Made by a program: the position numbers and the translations under genes
Assembly: GCA_012517905.1 (NCBI GenBank)
Contig: JAAYUE010000023.1
Span: 1-32,961, forward strand
Direction of reading: 5' to 3'
DNA from: Clostridiales bacterium
Lineage (GTDB): Bacteria; Bacillota; Clostridia; Christensenellales; CAG-138
Length of the DNA stretch: 32,961 nucleotides
The notes under the pieces: generated by a model
What the model was told of the DNA's origin: nothing
The model's database searches: none
Seen by the model: only the letters and a program-made list of their open reading frames with translations
In this document: piece after piece, positions 15,613 to 24,010 of the stretch
Layout of the letters: each line of letters opens with the position of its first letter
How positions within the stretch are numbered: position 1 is the first letter of the stretch

Positions 15613-16980
15613 TTATTGCGCGGCGTACTGCGTGGCCCAGCCGGCGACAAACGCGGTGACCACGTCGTCCCAGGAGCCGGTGCCCGCGGAATACTGCGCC
15701 AGAGCGGCGACGACGCCCGCGCGCCATGTGTCTACGTTCGGCGTGTAGTTAAACGCCCAGGTCACGACGTACTTGCCATCGGCAAGATACTGATTCGCGT
15801 CGTTGAAGAACACGTTCGAGGTGGCTTTCGCGTCTTTGAACGGGATGGGCCCGAACTGTTCGGCCATCATCATCGTGCCTTCGTCGGAGGTTACGACCCA
15901 GTTGAGGAAGTCGAGGGTCGCCTGAATGTCTTCCGGAGCGGCCTGCGAGTTGACGGCCCAGCAGTTTTCGGTGCCGGCGCAGAGGCCCGCATTGGACTCG
16001 CCGTCCACGCCGCAGTAGATCGGAATCATCGCCAGATTATCCGCGCTCATGCCGAACGTGGTCGTCAGGTTGCTGAATTCCCAGGAGCCGTTCTGATAAA
16101 ACACGGCCTGGCCCTGTCCGAATTCCGCTTCCGCCTGGTCGCCGGTCGCGCTGGCAAGCTGCGTCGGGTCGGTGGCGGAGTTGTTGATGTAGAGGTCCCA
16201 GATGTTCTTGTAGTTGTCCATGTACTTGCCGGTGATGGTCGCGGGCTGCGCGGTCACGCCGTCGTCACGGAACTCATAGAACAGCGGCATATTGGCCAGA
16301 TGGCCGGAGAAACGCCAGCTGGAGGAGCCGTCCAGACCGGAGGAGGTGAACGCGTCGAACCCGAGTTCCGCCGCGCGGCTGTGGATGTCTTCCACAACGG
16401 CCTTGAGGGACGCAAAGTCGGTGATTTCATCCAGAGAATGACCGGCCTGCTCCAGCAGGGCCTTGTTCACGATGATGCCGAAGCACTCGTAGCAGTAGCC
16501 GATGGCGGCGACTTCGCCCGTTTCCTTGGTGAGGTTGAAGTCGTTTGTGGTCATCTGCTTGTAGACGTCCGTGTTGGTGAAGTCATAGCAGAAATCGCCC
16601 CATGTGTCGAGGCCGGCTTTGTTGCCGCACTGGAACAGCGTCGGCGCGGATGCGCCTTTGTCCATCTCGGCGGTCAGCGTCTCGGAATAGGTGCCGGAAG
16701 CGGCGGTGACAACGGTGACCGGCACGCCGGTGAGCGCGGTGTACTGCGCCGCCAGCGCCTGCCAGGCCTCGTCCGCCTCGGGTTTGAAGTTGAGATAGTA
16801 AACCTTGCCGACTGCGGCTGCGGGCGCTTCCGTTGCGGGCGCTTCAGCGGCGGCGGTGGCGGCGGGTGCTTGTGTCGCAGGAGTTTCCGTGGCCTTCGTG
16901 CAGGCAAAGCACGAAACCGCCAACAGAGCAACCAGAATCAGAGCAACTAGTTTTTTCACGATTCTTTCCTTCCTTTTCAT
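15613..16980 (-). CDS. Sugar ABC transporter substrate-binding lipoprotein
   Basis: A 455-residue family 1 extracellular solute-binding protein. A basic N-terminus and hydrophobic segment end in cysteines (V-S-C-F-A-C), with lipid attachment probably at one of them. A short T/A/P-rich linker follows, then the periplasmic-binding fold beginning V-Y-Y-L-N-F-K-P-E-A-D-E-A-W. G-Q-A-V-F-Y-Q-N-G-S-W and L-D-F-L-N-W-V-V-T-S-D-E-G are typical. It delivers a sugar, possibly a maltodextrin given the neighbouring malQ, to the two permeases. ATG 16980 has GGAG 8 nt upstream and overlaps a leader ORF; an alternative GTG at 16959 follows AAGGAAGGA. Both sites could be used. Confidence 0.93.
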   Translation of the reverse strand: MKRKERIVKKLVALILVALLAVSCFACTKATETPATQAPAATAAAEAPATEAPAAAVGKVYYLNFKPEADEAWQALAAQYTALTGVPVTVVTAASGTYSETLTAEMDKGASAPTLFQCGNKAGLDTWGDFCYDFTNTDVYKQMTTNDFNLTKETGEVAAIGYCYECFGIIVNKALLEQAGHSLDEITDFASLKAVVEDIHSRAAELGFDAFTSSGLDGSSSWRFSGHLANMPLFYEFRDDGVTAQPATITGKYMDNYKNIWDLYINNSATDPTQLASATGDQAEAEFGQGQAVFYQNGSWEFSNLTTTFGMSADNLAMIPIYCGVDGESNAGLCAGTENCWAVNSQAAPEDIQATLDFLNWVVTSDEGTMMMAEQFGPIPFKDAKATSNVFFNDANQYLADGKYVVTWAFNYTPNVDTWRAGVVAALAQYSAGTGSWDDVVTAFVAGWATQYAAQ

Positions 16981-17030
16981 TTTGTATTCTCCAGCGCTTT
17001 CGCGCGCAGATTCCCGACAAATAAAACCGT
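16977..17030. repeat. Tandem repeat copy 1 (start-codon proximal)
   Basis: A 54-bp segment nearly identical to 17051-17104, with about 8 differences and a period of 74 bp. On the minus strand it carries GCGC-GAAA-GCGC (a GNRA-type mini-hairpin), GGAG and the binding-protein ATG. Confidence 0.85.
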
Positions 17031-17054
17031 GCGGTTTTTTTCGAATCGTTTCAT
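16977..17054 (-). CDS. Possible 25-residue leader ORF overlapping the binding-protein start
   Basis: ATG 17054 with GGAG 8 nt upstream begins MKRFEKNRTVLFVGNLRAKA and ends in TGA that overlaps the binding-protein ATG (ATGA). The ORF exists because a 74-bp segment carrying the start region was duplicated, so it may be an accidental product of the duplication. If translated, it would couple to the binding-protein gene. Confidence 0.35.
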   Translation of the reverse strand: MKRFEKNRTVLFVGNLRAKALENTK

Positions 17055-17104
17055 TTTGTATTCTCCGGCGCTTTCGCGCGCAGATGTAAGACAAATGAAA
17101 CCGT
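17051..17104. repeat. Tandem repeat copy 2 (upstream)
   Basis: The second copy of the 74-bp-period repeat, with the same mini-hairpin, GGAG and ATG. Its ATG opens the 25-residue leader ORF. It lies in the space after the lacI-family stop codon. Confidence 0.85.
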
Positions 17105-17136
17105 ACGAGGGTTTTCAAAGGAGAGGAGCTTTCGCG

Positions 17137-18159
17137 TCAGCGGTCCAGCTGACGGACCGAGCCGCCGGAGCGGAGCGCGGTATGGAACGTGAACTGGCGG
17201 TTCTCGCCGTGCTTTTCGATGCGCTCGATGATGGTCTTTGCGCAGGCGAGTCCCATCTCTTCGACGGGCTGCACCAGCGTCGTGAGCGTCGGCAGCGTGT
17301 ATTCGGAGAGTTCGAGACCGTCGATGGCGACGACGGAGCAATCCTCCGGCACGCGTTTGCCGTGATCCGTCAGCGCCTTGATGGCTGCTATCGCCATCAG
17401 GTCCGCAATGGCGAAGATGGCGGTAAACGAGTCGTCCCGTGCGATGAGTTCGCTCGTTGCGCGGTGGATGGCGCCCATATCGGAAAACGTGCCCGCGCAG
17501 GCGACGAGCACGGGATCGAAGGGGATGCCGTGGCTCGCCAGCGCGTCCTTATATCCCTGAAACCGTAGTTCGCTGATGGACTTGTCGTCCGTGTTGTCCG
17601 CGAGTATCGCGATCCGGCGGTGGCCGAGGGAGACGAGCGTGTCCACCGCAAAGCGGGCGGTCTGCTTGTCGTCTATGGCGACGGAGCTGTAGGCCGAGGC
17701 GTCGAGGTTGCCGAATGTGTTTGTATAGGTGCAGAAAACGCTGGGAACGTTGATCAGAGCGAGCTCTTCCGGGGAGTAGTTGAACCGCCCGCCGAGAAAC
17801 AGGATGCCGATGAGCTTGCGCTCGTTGGCAAGCTGCGCGCCGATGAGCAGCTCGTCCTCCGAGGTGTCCATGTGGTGCAGCTCCAGAGAATAGCCGCGGA
17901 GCGTGATCTCCCGCACGATGACCTTGATGAGCTTGGAAAAGAACGGATTGCTGACGCCTTTGACCAGCAGAGCGATCGTGTCCGACGAAGTGCGGACGAG
18001 GTTTCTCGCGCTGGTGTTGGGGATGTAGTGCAGGTCGTTGACCGCCTGAAGCACTTTTTCACGCGTTTCGTCGCTTACGTCCGGGTGATCGTTCAACACG
18101 CGGGAGACGGTGCTGATTGCAACGCCGCAATGCCGGGCGATGTCCTTGATGTTTGTCAT
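17137..18159 (-). CDS. LacI family transcriptional regulator
   Basis: A 340-residue repressor. The N-terminal helix-turn-helix and hinge are clear: I-K-D-I-A-R-H-C-G-V-A-I-S-T-V-S-R-V-L-N at 4-23, then Y-I-P-N-T-S-A-R-N-L near 50-60. The rest is a periplasmic-binding-like effector domain starting T-I-A-L-L-V-K-G-V-S-N-P-F-F. It is the first gene of the sugar locus and is followed on the same strand by the binding protein, permeases and malQ, so it probably senses the imported sugar. Start ATG 18159 is fixed by the conserved N-terminus, although its ribosome-binding site (AAAGGAA) is 12 nt away. A consensus promoter and a palindromic operator about 190-240 nt upstream imply autoregulation and a long leader. 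Confidence 0.95.
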   Translation of the reverse strand: MTNIKDIARHCGVAISTVSRVLNDHPDVSDETREKVLQAVNDLHYIPNTSARNLVRTSSDTIALLVKGVSNPFFSKLIKVIVREITLRGYSLELHHMDTSEDELLIGAQLANERKLIGILFLGGRFNYSPEELALINVPSVFCTYTNTFGNLDASAYSSVAIDDKQTARFAVDTLVSLGHRRIAILADNTDDKSISELRFQGYKDALASHGIPFDPVLVACAGTFSDMGAIHRATSELIARDDSFTAIFAIADLMAIAAIKALTDHGKRVPEDCSVVAIDGLELSEYTLPTLTTLVQPVEEMGLACAKTIIERIEKHGENRQFTFHTALRSGGSVRQLDR

Positions 18160-18343
18160 GTTCGGTTTGCGCGTTCCTTTGACCTTTTTTGAGTGGCGGT
18201 TTGCGGAGGCGTGCGTCCGAATCCGCCTGCGCCACGGGCGCCGGAATGCCGGAAAACAGCTGCCTTTGATGCGGCGGCGCGCCGCGCGGGACCGGGTGTG
18301 ACGGATTGGAGGACACGGCGTCCTGAACTGATTGGAAACGTTA

Positions 18344-18359
18344 CTGGAAACGTTTCCAG
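18344..18359 (-). promoter_or_regulatory. LacI-family operator (possible cre site)
   Basis: CTGGAAACGTTTCCAG is a perfect 16-bp palindrome with the central CG typical of LacI/CcpA-family sites. It lies about 7-22 nt downstream of the predicted transcription start. A second, degenerate copy (TTGGAAACGTTACT) begins at 18332, with its centre 12 bp away. The adjacent lacI-family gene is the most likely binder; the core also fits the CcpA cre consensus. Confidence 0.8.
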
Positions 18360-18372
18360 AACTTGCAAACAC

Positions 18373-18401
18373 ATTATATCCAACAATAAAACGCATGTCA
18401 A
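18373..18401 (-). promoter_or_regulatory. Perfect-consensus promoter of the sugar locus
   Basis: On the minus strand, TTGACA (18401-18396), a 17-nt spacer and TATAAT (18378-18373) match the sigma-A consensus at all 12 positions. Such a strong promoter fits control mainly by repression at the operator just downstream. The leader to ATG 18159 is about 207 nt and contains no ATG. Confidence 0.85.
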
Positions 18402-18598
18402 CAGATATTTAAGTGCGTTTAGCTGAAAAGGCCGGTCGTATATACTATAGGTAGCGGGTAAGGGGTAAATTGCGAAAATATATTCTTTTGAAACAACAGG
18501 TTGTGGTAAAATATGCGTAATTTCCGACAAGCCGCCTGTTGCGCGACTGTCGGCAGGGAAAAGTTTGCGGAAATGTCACGCTGGTTCCGAGTATCGTT

Positions 18599-18607
18599 TG
18601 TTATAAT
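18599..18607 (+). promoter_or_regulatory. Extended -10 promoter before the DUF2271 lipoprotein gene
   Basis: TGTTATAAT fits the TGnTATAAT extended -10 consensus; no good -35 is visible. The predicted start near 18614 gives a leader of about 108 nt. The rest of the roughly 560-nt gap between lacI and this gene (18160-18721) holds the lacI leader, operator and promoter, then AT-rich sequence (18402-18598) in which I see no gene. Confidence 0.5.
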
Positions 18608-18721
18608 CAAGTGATGGTTTTCGCGCGCAGTCTGGCACGGTTTACAGAATCGTGCAAGCGTTGGCGCGGCGGCCAGCCGACCGGATCTGCCGGGAAATAT
18701 CTGCCTGCCGGAGAAATGGAT

Positions 18722-19333
18722 ATGCTGAAATTTACGACAATCACCGCGGCTGTCATGGCCGGATTGCTGTTTATCGCCGGATGCGGCGCGCCCGCTGCGG
18801 CGGACGCGCAGACGCCCGGTTCCGACGCTGTGGTGATTTCGTTTGATTTTCAGAAACAGTCCGGATATGCATCCAACCAGTTTGCGGTCTGGATTGAGGA
18901 CGCGGACGGCGCGTTTGTCAAAACGCTGTATGCGACGCGATTTACCGCATCCGGCGGATATCGGCAGCGGCCGGACGCCATCCCGGTCTGGGTCGAGCGC
19001 TCCGGACTGGCTGAAATGGACGATGTGGACGCAATCACCGGCGCAACGCCGAAATCGGGCGCGCTGCGCTTCGTTTGGGATTTGACCGACGCGGACGGCG
19101 AACGTGTGCCGGACGGAACCTATCGGTTCTTCGTCGAGGGCACGCTGCGCTGGAAGAACCAGGTGTTGTTTTCAGGCGAGCTGACGCTGGACGGCAGTGC
19201 GGCGAGCGCCGAGGCCACGCCGCAGTATGCCTTTGAAGCGTCCCCAGAGCAGCCCGCGTTGACGGACGAGTCGCCGGAGCGCGGCATGATTACAGCGGTT
19301 CGGGCGGAGTATATTCCACCCGAGCAATCCTGA
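18722..19333 (+). CDS. DUF2271-domain lipoprotein with a flavinylation-like motif
   Basis: A 203-residue protein with a lipoprotein signal (F-I-A-G-C, lipid on Cys21), a short A/P-rich spacer and a DUF2271-like domain. Typical landmarks are F-V-K-T-L-Y near 65-70, R-P-D-A-I-P-V-W-V-E-R-S-G near 83-95 and D-G-T-Y-R-F-F-V-E near 131-139. The segment D-A-I-T-G-A-T (103-109) matches the D-x-x-[ST]-G-A-T motif that ApbE uses to attach FMN, so this could be a surface redox protein. That is inference: the motif sits where DUF2271 proteins usually have such a sequence, and no apbE is nearby. ATG 18722 is preceded by GGAGA; an in-frame ATG at 18716 is close. Confidence 0.75.
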   Translation: MLKFTTITAAVMAGLLFIAGCGAPAAADAQTPGSDAVVISFDFQKQSGYASNQFAVWIEDADGAFVKTLYATRFTASGGYRQRPDAIPVWVERSGLAEMDDVDAITGATPKSGALRFVWDLTDADGERVPDGTYRFFVEGTLRWKNQVLFSGELTLDGSAASAEATPQYAFEASPEQPALTDESPERGMITAVRAEYIPPEQS

Positions 19334-19416
19334 ATACAGATTGATCAATACCGGCGGTAAAGCGCGGCGCAGGGTTGCTGGCGCGCTTCGCCGGAGGAGT
19401 TGGAGGACGGGAAGTT

Positions 19417-20349
19417 TTGAAATCGTTCCTGTACCGCGCGATTTGCGGCGTCGTCATGGGCATCGGCGGGGTGCTGCCGGGCGTTTCCGGGGGAATCCTT
19501 GCCATCAGTCTTGGCGTTTATGAAAAGATGATGCTGGCGATCGGCAACTTTTTTCGCAATTTCAAGGAAAACGTAAAATTTCTCCTGCCGCTGGTCATCG
19601 GCGGCGGGATCGGCATCCTGCTCACGAGCAATGTGCTGAGCCTGCTGATCGAGCGCTACGAAGTGCAGCTGCTTTCGCTCTTTGCCGGGTTGGTGCTCGG
19701 CAGCCTGCCGGAGCTCTTTGGCGAGGTCAGGGTGGGCGGGCAGAAGATTCAATGGAAGCATGTCGTTGCGGCAGTCCTCGGGCTTGGGTTCGTGCTGCTC
19801 TTTGCGCTCGGCGAATCGAGCGCAGGGCAGAGTGTGGAAACGGCGAAACTGACCATCCCCGGCGCGCTCATCTCCGGCATGGTGCTCTCCGTCGGCACGG
19901 TGATCCCGGGCATCAGCTCGTCCTTTATCCTCGTCTATCTCGGGCTCTATCCGGCGGTGATCGCGGCCATTGCGGGCGTATTCGACATCGCCGCGCTGAC
20001 GACCTCCGGCATTGGCGGGCTCATCGGCAAGTTTGGGGAGACGCTATTGCCGTTTCTCGCGATGGCGGCGGCGTTTGCGCTCGTTTCGCTGTTGATCATC
20101 AAGCTGGTCAACCGCATGCTGGCCCGCCATCACGCCACGTCGTATGCCGCGGTCATCGGATTCGTGGTTGGCTCCGTCGCGCTCGTAGTGCCGCAGATTT
20201 CCGGAAGGCTGACCTGGGCGTGCCCGATCTTTTTCGTCGCGGGGCTTGTGCTGAGCTGGCTGGAATTCCGCTATAAAAAGAAGCTGACTGGCAACGAAGC
20301 AACCGCCGCGGCGCAAAGCGCGCAGGACGGGGAGATCGAAGCGCCGTAA
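19417..20349 (+). CDS. DUF368 family polyprenyl-phosphate transporter (PopT-like)
   Basis: A 310-residue membrane protein with eight or nine hydrophobic segments. It contains the two inverted DUF368 signatures: G-G-V-L-P-G-V-S-G-G-I-L near residue 18 and G-T-V-I-P-G-I-S-S-S-F-I near residue 160. DUF368 proteins have recently been described as recycling undecaprenyl phosphate across the membrane, which fits the downstream polyprenyl-phosphate sugar transferase. I chose TTG 19417 (M-K-S-F-L-Y-R-A), with GGAGG 10 nt upstream, because family members begin with a similar M-K-x-F-L segment. A TTG at 19375 would add 14 residues but has no ribosome-binding site. Confidence 0.88.
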   Translation: MKSFLYRAICGVVMGIGGVLPGVSGGILAISLGVYEKMMLAIGNFFRNFKENVKFLLPLVIGGGIGILLTSNVLSLLIERYEVQLLSLFAGLVLGSLPELFGEVRVGGQKIQWKHVVAAVLGLGFVLLFALGESSAGQSVETAKLTIPGALISGMVLSVGTVIPGISSSFILVYLGLYPAVIAAIAGVFDIAALTTSGIGGLIGKFGETLLPFLAMAAAFALVSLLIIKLVNRMLARHHATSYAAVIGFVVGSVALVVPQISGRLTWACPIFFVAGLVLSWLEFRYKKKLTGNEATAAAQSAQDGEIEAP

Positions 20350-20385
20350 CGCGCGAAAAGCGCGGCGGATTGCCCCCGCATGGGT

Positions 20386-20415
20386 TTGACAAGATTTGCG
20401 CGCGCATGCTACAAT
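20386..20415 (+). promoter_or_regulatory. Promoter of the sugar transferase-rmlA-rmlB unit
   Basis: A perfect TTGACA (20386-20391), an 18-nt spacer and TACAAT (20410-20415). The leader of about 98 nt is GC-rich with short inverted repeats but no convincing terminator. Confidence 0.7.
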
Positions 20416-20519
20416 CGATCCGGCGGCGGACGGTTTTTTGGCCGGTCCGTCTTTGACATTGCGGCAGGCGGGGTGTTCGCCGGGCGAACGCCGCGTCGAT
20501 CGGTAAAGAGGAGCGCAAG

Positions 20520-22868
20520 GTGTCGAGATTTTCACCGAGGCGGTTTAAAGGATCTCTCATATTACTCTGCAAATTGGCGATCACGGCCGTTACGGCCGGC
20601 GCTTTTTTGTATTTGGTGCTGCACTATTATCCGGAGACCGACTTCTGGTTCAAAGGGTTCCTGGTCTTCGCGTTTCTCTATGTCGTGGTGTTTCTCGCGT
20701 TTGCGTCCACCTACCGAACCTTTAACATCGGCACGATGCGATACCGCGAACTGATCTTCACCTATATCCTGACGACATTTTTAACGAACTTCATCTTTTA
20801 TTTCATCCTTTCGCTGACGGCAAAGCAGCTTCTGACGGCGGCGCCGCTCGGCATCATGACGCTCGTGCAATGGGGCGCGGCGATCCTCCTCTATTTCGGA
20901 GCGGACAGGCTTTATAACGCGCTGTACCCCGCGCGGCAGAGCGTCGTCGTCTGCTCGAAGGACAAGCATGAAATCGCGGTGTTCCGCAAGATCGACTCCA
21001 TGAAGGAGCGGCATACAATCTGCATGCTGGTGACCGAGGCGCAGGAACCGGATGAGATCAAACGCTGTCTTGAGCCGTATTCCACCGTGTTTATGGGCGA
21101 TATCTCGCGCGAACTGAGGCTGGATCTGACGGAGTACTGCTTTGAAAACAACAAGCGGCTCTTCGTGCTGCCGACCGTGGAGGACATCATCTTTCACAAC
21201 GCGCACGAAAACGTCATCGGCGATTCGCTCGTCTACCAGTGCAAAAACCACACGTTTACCGTCGAGCAGCTACTGGTCAAGCGGCTGATGGACATTGCGT
21301 TTTCGCTGCTGGGCATCATTTTGACAAGCCCCATCATGCTCGTTGCGGCGCTGATCATCAAACTGCAGGACGGCGGCCCCGTTTTCTTCAAACAGGTGCG
21401 CTACACCCGCAATTACGAGCGGTTTACGCTCATGAAGTTTCGCAGCATGATCGTGGATGCGGAGAAAAACGGCGCGCAGTTTACCAAGCCGGGAGACGAC
21501 CGCATCACGCCGTTCGGCAGGTTCATGCGCGCGACGCGCATCGACGAGCTGCCGCAGTTTTTCAACATACTCCACGGCGAGATGACGCTGGTCGGCCCGC
21601 GGGCGGAGCGCACGGAGAACGTGGACTTTTACTGCGAACGCATGCCGGAGTTTCGCTATCGCATGAAGGTTAAGGCGGGGCTGACGGGCTATGCGCAGAT
21701 CTACGGAAAATACAACACCAACTTTGATGACAAGCTCAAGCTGGACATGCTCTATATCGAAAACTGCTCGCTCATGCTCGACCTGCAGCTGCTCTTCATG
21801 ACGCTCAAGGTCATTTTCATGCCCGAGAGCACGGAAGGGTTCGACGTGTCTAATCTCGAAGACCTCGGCCACGCGGGCGAAACGTGCGAATATCCGTTCG
21901 CCCCGCCCGTGGAGCAAACCGTAATCAGCGAAATCGTTCGAAATCCCGCATCCCGCATGGCCAGCGAACCGACGACAGAACGGAGTGGAACGCGTATGAA
22001 AGGCATCATTCTCGCCGGCGGAAGAGGCACCCGGTTCTATCCGAGCACCAAGGCGGTGAGCAAGCAGCTTTTACCGGTCTATGACAAGCCGCTGATCTAT
22101 TATCCGCTTTCGGTGCTCATGCTCGCCTCCATCAAGGATGTGCTGATCATCTCCACGCCGGAGGATACGCCCGTTTTCGAGCGGCTGCTTGGCGACGGGG
22201 AACGGCTTGGCATGCACTTTTCCTATAAGGTGCAAGAGACGCCCCGGGGATTGGCGGACGCGTTCATCCTCGGCGAGGAGTTCATCGGCGACGATCCGGT
22301 GTGCCTGATTCTCGGCGACAACATGTTTTATGGCCAGGACCTCACCGCAACGCTCAACGCGGCCATGGACCGCAAGGTCGGCGCGACCATATTCGGCTAT
22401 CCCGTCAAGGACCCCCGCGCATTCGGCGTTGTGGAGTTTAACGACGAGAAACGCGTCGTTTCCATCGAAGAAAAGCCGGAGCATCCCAAGTCCAACTATG
22501 CTGTTCCGGGACTGTATTTCTACGATAACCGCGTGGTGCAGATCGCAAAACACGTGCGTCCTTCGGTACGCGGCGAGATCGAGATCACGTCCATCAACAA
22601 CGCATATCTGACGATGGGCGAGCTGCATGTGGAGCTGCTTGGCCGCGGCATGGCGTGGCTCGATACGGGTTCGCCGGAGGGCATGCTCAAGGCCGCGGAG
22701 TACGTCGAGGCGGTGCAGTCTCGTCAGGGATTCTATATCTCCTGCATCGAAGAAATCGCCTGGCGGCGCGGGTTTATCACGACCAAACAGCTCGAGGCGC
22801 TCGGCCAGGAGCTGCGCATGACGGACTATGGAAAGTATCTGCTGGCGCTGGCCGCGGAGGAAGCATGA
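20520..22868 (+). CDS. Fusion: polyprenyl-phosphate sugar transferase + glucose-1-phosphate thymidylyltransferase
   Basis: A single 782-codon frame encodes two enzymes. Residues 1-440 form a polyprenyl glycosylphosphotransferase: four N-terminal helices, a Rossmann-like domain (about 138-240), another helix (about 258-280) and the PF02397 catalytic domain with [27 protein letters not shown] and K-A-G-L-T-G. It loads the first sugar phosphate on undecaprenyl phosphate. A linker of about 50 residues without a stop leads to RmlA (from M493), with [17 protein letters not shown] and L-G-D-N-M-F-Y-G. RmlA makes dTDP-glucose. The start is GTG 20520 behind AGAGGAG. The linker encodes a Shine-Dalgarno and ATG at 21996, so free RmlA may also be made. 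Confidence 0.85.
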   Translation: MSRFSPRRFKGSLILLCKLAITAVTAGAFLYLVLHYYPETDFWFKGFLVFAFLYVVVFLAFASTYRTFNIGTMRYRELIFTYILTTFLTNFIFYFILSLTAKQLLTAAPLGIMTLVQWGAAILLYFGADRLYNALYPARQSVVVCSKDKHEIAVFRKIDSMKERHTICMLVTEAQEPDEIKRCLEPYSTVFMGDISRELRLDLTEYCFENNKRLFVLPTVEDIIFHNAHENVIGDSLVYQCKNHTFTVEQLLVKRLMDIAFSLLGIILTSPIMLVAALIIKLQDGGPVFFKQVRYTRNYERFTLMKFRSMIVDAEKNGAQFTKPGDDRITPFGRFMRATRIDELPQFFNILHGEMTLVGPRAERTENVDFYCERMPEFRYRMKVKAGLTGYAQIYGKYNTNFDDKLKLDMLYIENCSLMLDLQLLFMTLKVIFMPESTEGFDVSNLEDLGHAGETCEYPFAPPVEQTVISEIVRNPASRMASEPTTERSGTRMKGIILAGGRGTRFYPSTKAVSKQLLPVYDKPLIYYPLSVLMLASIKDVLIISTPEDTPVFERLLGDGERLGMHFSYKVQETPRGLADAFILGEEFIGDDPVCLILGDNMFYGQDLTATLNAAMDRKVGATIFGYPVKDPRAFGVVEFNDEKRVVSIEEKPEHPKSNYAVPGLYFYDNRVVQIAKHVRPSVRGEIEITSINNAYLTMGELHVELLGRGMAWLDTGSPEGMLKAAEYVEAVQSRQGFYISCIEEIAWRRGFITTKQLEALGQELRMTDYGKYLLALAAEEA
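21996..22868 (+). CDS. rmlA: Internal in-frame start for free RmlA (glucose-1-phosphate thymidylyltransferase)
   Basis: ATG 21996 lies within the fused frame, 10 nt after GGAG (21982-21985), and would give a complete 290-residue RmlA, the normal length for this enzyme. It converts glucose-1-phosphate and dTTP to dTDP-glucose, the substrate of the overlapping rmlB product. The site looks like the original start of a separate gene that became joined to the sugar transferase when the upstream stop was lost. Whether it is still used cannot be told from sequence. Confidence 0.6.
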   Translation: MKGIILAGGRGTRFYPSTKAVSKQLLPVYDKPLIYYPLSVLMLASIKDVLIISTPEDTPVFERLLGDGERLGMHFSYKVQETPRGLADAFILGEEFIGDDPVCLILGDNMFYGQDLTATLNAAMDRKVGATIFGYPVKDPRAFGVVEFNDEKRVVSIEEKPEHPKSNYAVPGLYFYDNRVVQIAKHVRPSVRGEIEITSINNAYLTMGELHVELLGRGMAWLDTGSPEGMLKAAEYVEAVQSRQGFYISCIEEIAWRRGFITTKQLEALGQELRMTDYGKYLLALAAEEA

Positions 22869-23947
22869 TGAACATCCTCGTCACCGGAGGCGCGGGGTTC
22901 ATCGGCGGCAACTTTATCCGCTGGATGCGGACCCATGCGCCGGAGCACCGAATCGTCAACGTGGATGCGCTGACGTATGCGGGCAATCTCGAGAGCCTGC
23001 GCGATATTCCGGAGGATGATCGCTATTGCTTTGTCCGCGCGGACATTCGCGACAGGGCGAAGATGGACGCGCTCTTTACCGAATACGACATCACGCATGT
23101 GGTCAACTTTGCGGCGGAGTCCCATGTGGACCGGAGCATCGTCGATCCCGAAATATTTCTCACCACGAACGTCGTCGGTACCCAGGCGCTGCTGGACACC
23201 GCAAAGAAGCACTGGAAAACCGCCCCCGAGGACAAGTACAGCAGGGAATATCGCGACGGCGTCAAGTTTTTGCAGGTCTCTACGGACGAAGTCTACGGCG
23301 CGCTGGGCAGGGAGGGAAAGTTCACCGAAACAACCCCGCTGTCGCCAAACAGCCCGTATTCTGCGGCCAAAGCGAGCGCGGACCTGATCTGCCGCGCCTA
23401 TGCCGAAACATTTGGCCTGCCGCTGAACATCACGCGCTGCTCCAACAATTACGGCCCCTGTCAATTCCCGGAAAAGCTCATCCCGCTCATGATTCACAAC
23501 TGCATGGAGGGAAAGCCCTTGCCGGTTTACGGAGACGGCATGCAGATTCGCGACTGGCTGCACGTAAGCGACCACTGCAGCGCGATCCATGCGGTGCTCA
23601 CGCGCGGCTTAGCGGGGGAGGTCTATAACATCGGCGGAAACAACGAGCGCGCGAACATCGAAATCGTCAGACAGATCGTCCATGTGCTCGGCGCGAGCGA
23701 GTCCCTCATCACCTATGTCAAGGACCGTCCCGGACACGACCGGCGGTACGCCATCGACAATACGAAGATCACGACCCGGCTCGGATGGGCGCCGGCGTAC
23801 ACGTTCGAGCGGGGCATCGTGGAAACGATCGAATGGTATCGGGATCACGCCACGTGGATGGAGCACGTGCTGTCCGGTGAATATGCGGACTATTACGAGC
23901 GGATGTACGCTCCGTCCTTTACGCGGCAAACAAGTGAAAGCCGCTAA
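22865..23947 (+). CDS. rmlB: dTDP-glucose 4,6-dehydratase
   Basis: A 360-residue extended short-chain dehydrogenase. It has the NAD-binding [10 protein letters not shown] near the start, the active-site T-D-E-V-Y-G (Thr-Asp-Glu triad) and S-P-Y-S-A-A-K-A-S (Tyr-x-x-x-Lys). It converts dTDP-glucose to dTDP-4-keto-6-deoxyglucose for rhamnose or related deoxysugars. ATG 22865 overlaps the rmlA stop (ATGA), with GGAGGAAGC upstream; the next codon is also ATG. rmlC and rmlD are absent from the window, so the final sugar is not defined here. A strong terminator follows. Confidence 0.96.
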   Translation: MMNILVTGGAGFIGGNFIRWMRTHAPEHRIVNVDALTYAGNLESLRDIPEDDRYCFVRADIRDRAKMDALFTEYDITHVVNFAAESHVDRSIVDPEIFLTTNVVGTQALLDTAKKHWKTAPEDKYSREYRDGVKFLQVSTDEVYGALGREGKFTETTPLSPNSPYSAAKASADLICRAYAETFGLPLNITRCSNNYGPCQFPEKLIPLMIHNCMEGKPLPVYGDGMQIRDWLHVSDHCSAIHAVLTRGLAGEVYNIGGNNERANIEIVRQIVHVLGASESLITYVKDRPGHDRRYAIDNTKITTRLGWAPAYTFERGIVETIEWYRDHATWMEHVLSGEYADYYERMYAPSFTRQTSESR

Positions 23948-23976
23948 ATCAAATGAAAGCGGAGTTACGCTTCGGG

Positions 23977-24010
23977 AAAATCGCGTGTGACATAATAACA
24001 CGCGATTTTT
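23977..24010 (+). terminator. Terminator after rmlB
   Basis: A 12-bp stem AAAATCGCGTGT/ACACGCGATTTT with a 9-nt loop leads into TTTTTT. The A/T arms make it potentially bidirectional. Confidence 0.92.

Noticed and set aside
15085-16950. Plus-strand open frame of 621 codons opposite the permease and binding-protein genes
   Set aside because: It spans two real minus-strand genes, and its product is low-complexity Gly/Arg/Val/Asp sequence with no ribosome-binding site.
17010-17040. AAACC-GTGC-GGTTT followed by a T-run as a plus-strand terminator
   Set aside because: The stem is only 5 bp and no plus-strand gene ends nearby; it is part of the duplicated leader.
18614-18721. In-frame ATG at 18614, exactly 7 nt after the TATAAT box, as a leaderless start of the DUF2271 protein
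   Set aside because: It would place 36 extra residues before a standard lipoprotein signal peptide; ATG 18722 has a Shine-Dalgarno sequence and leaves the signal peptide at the N-terminus.
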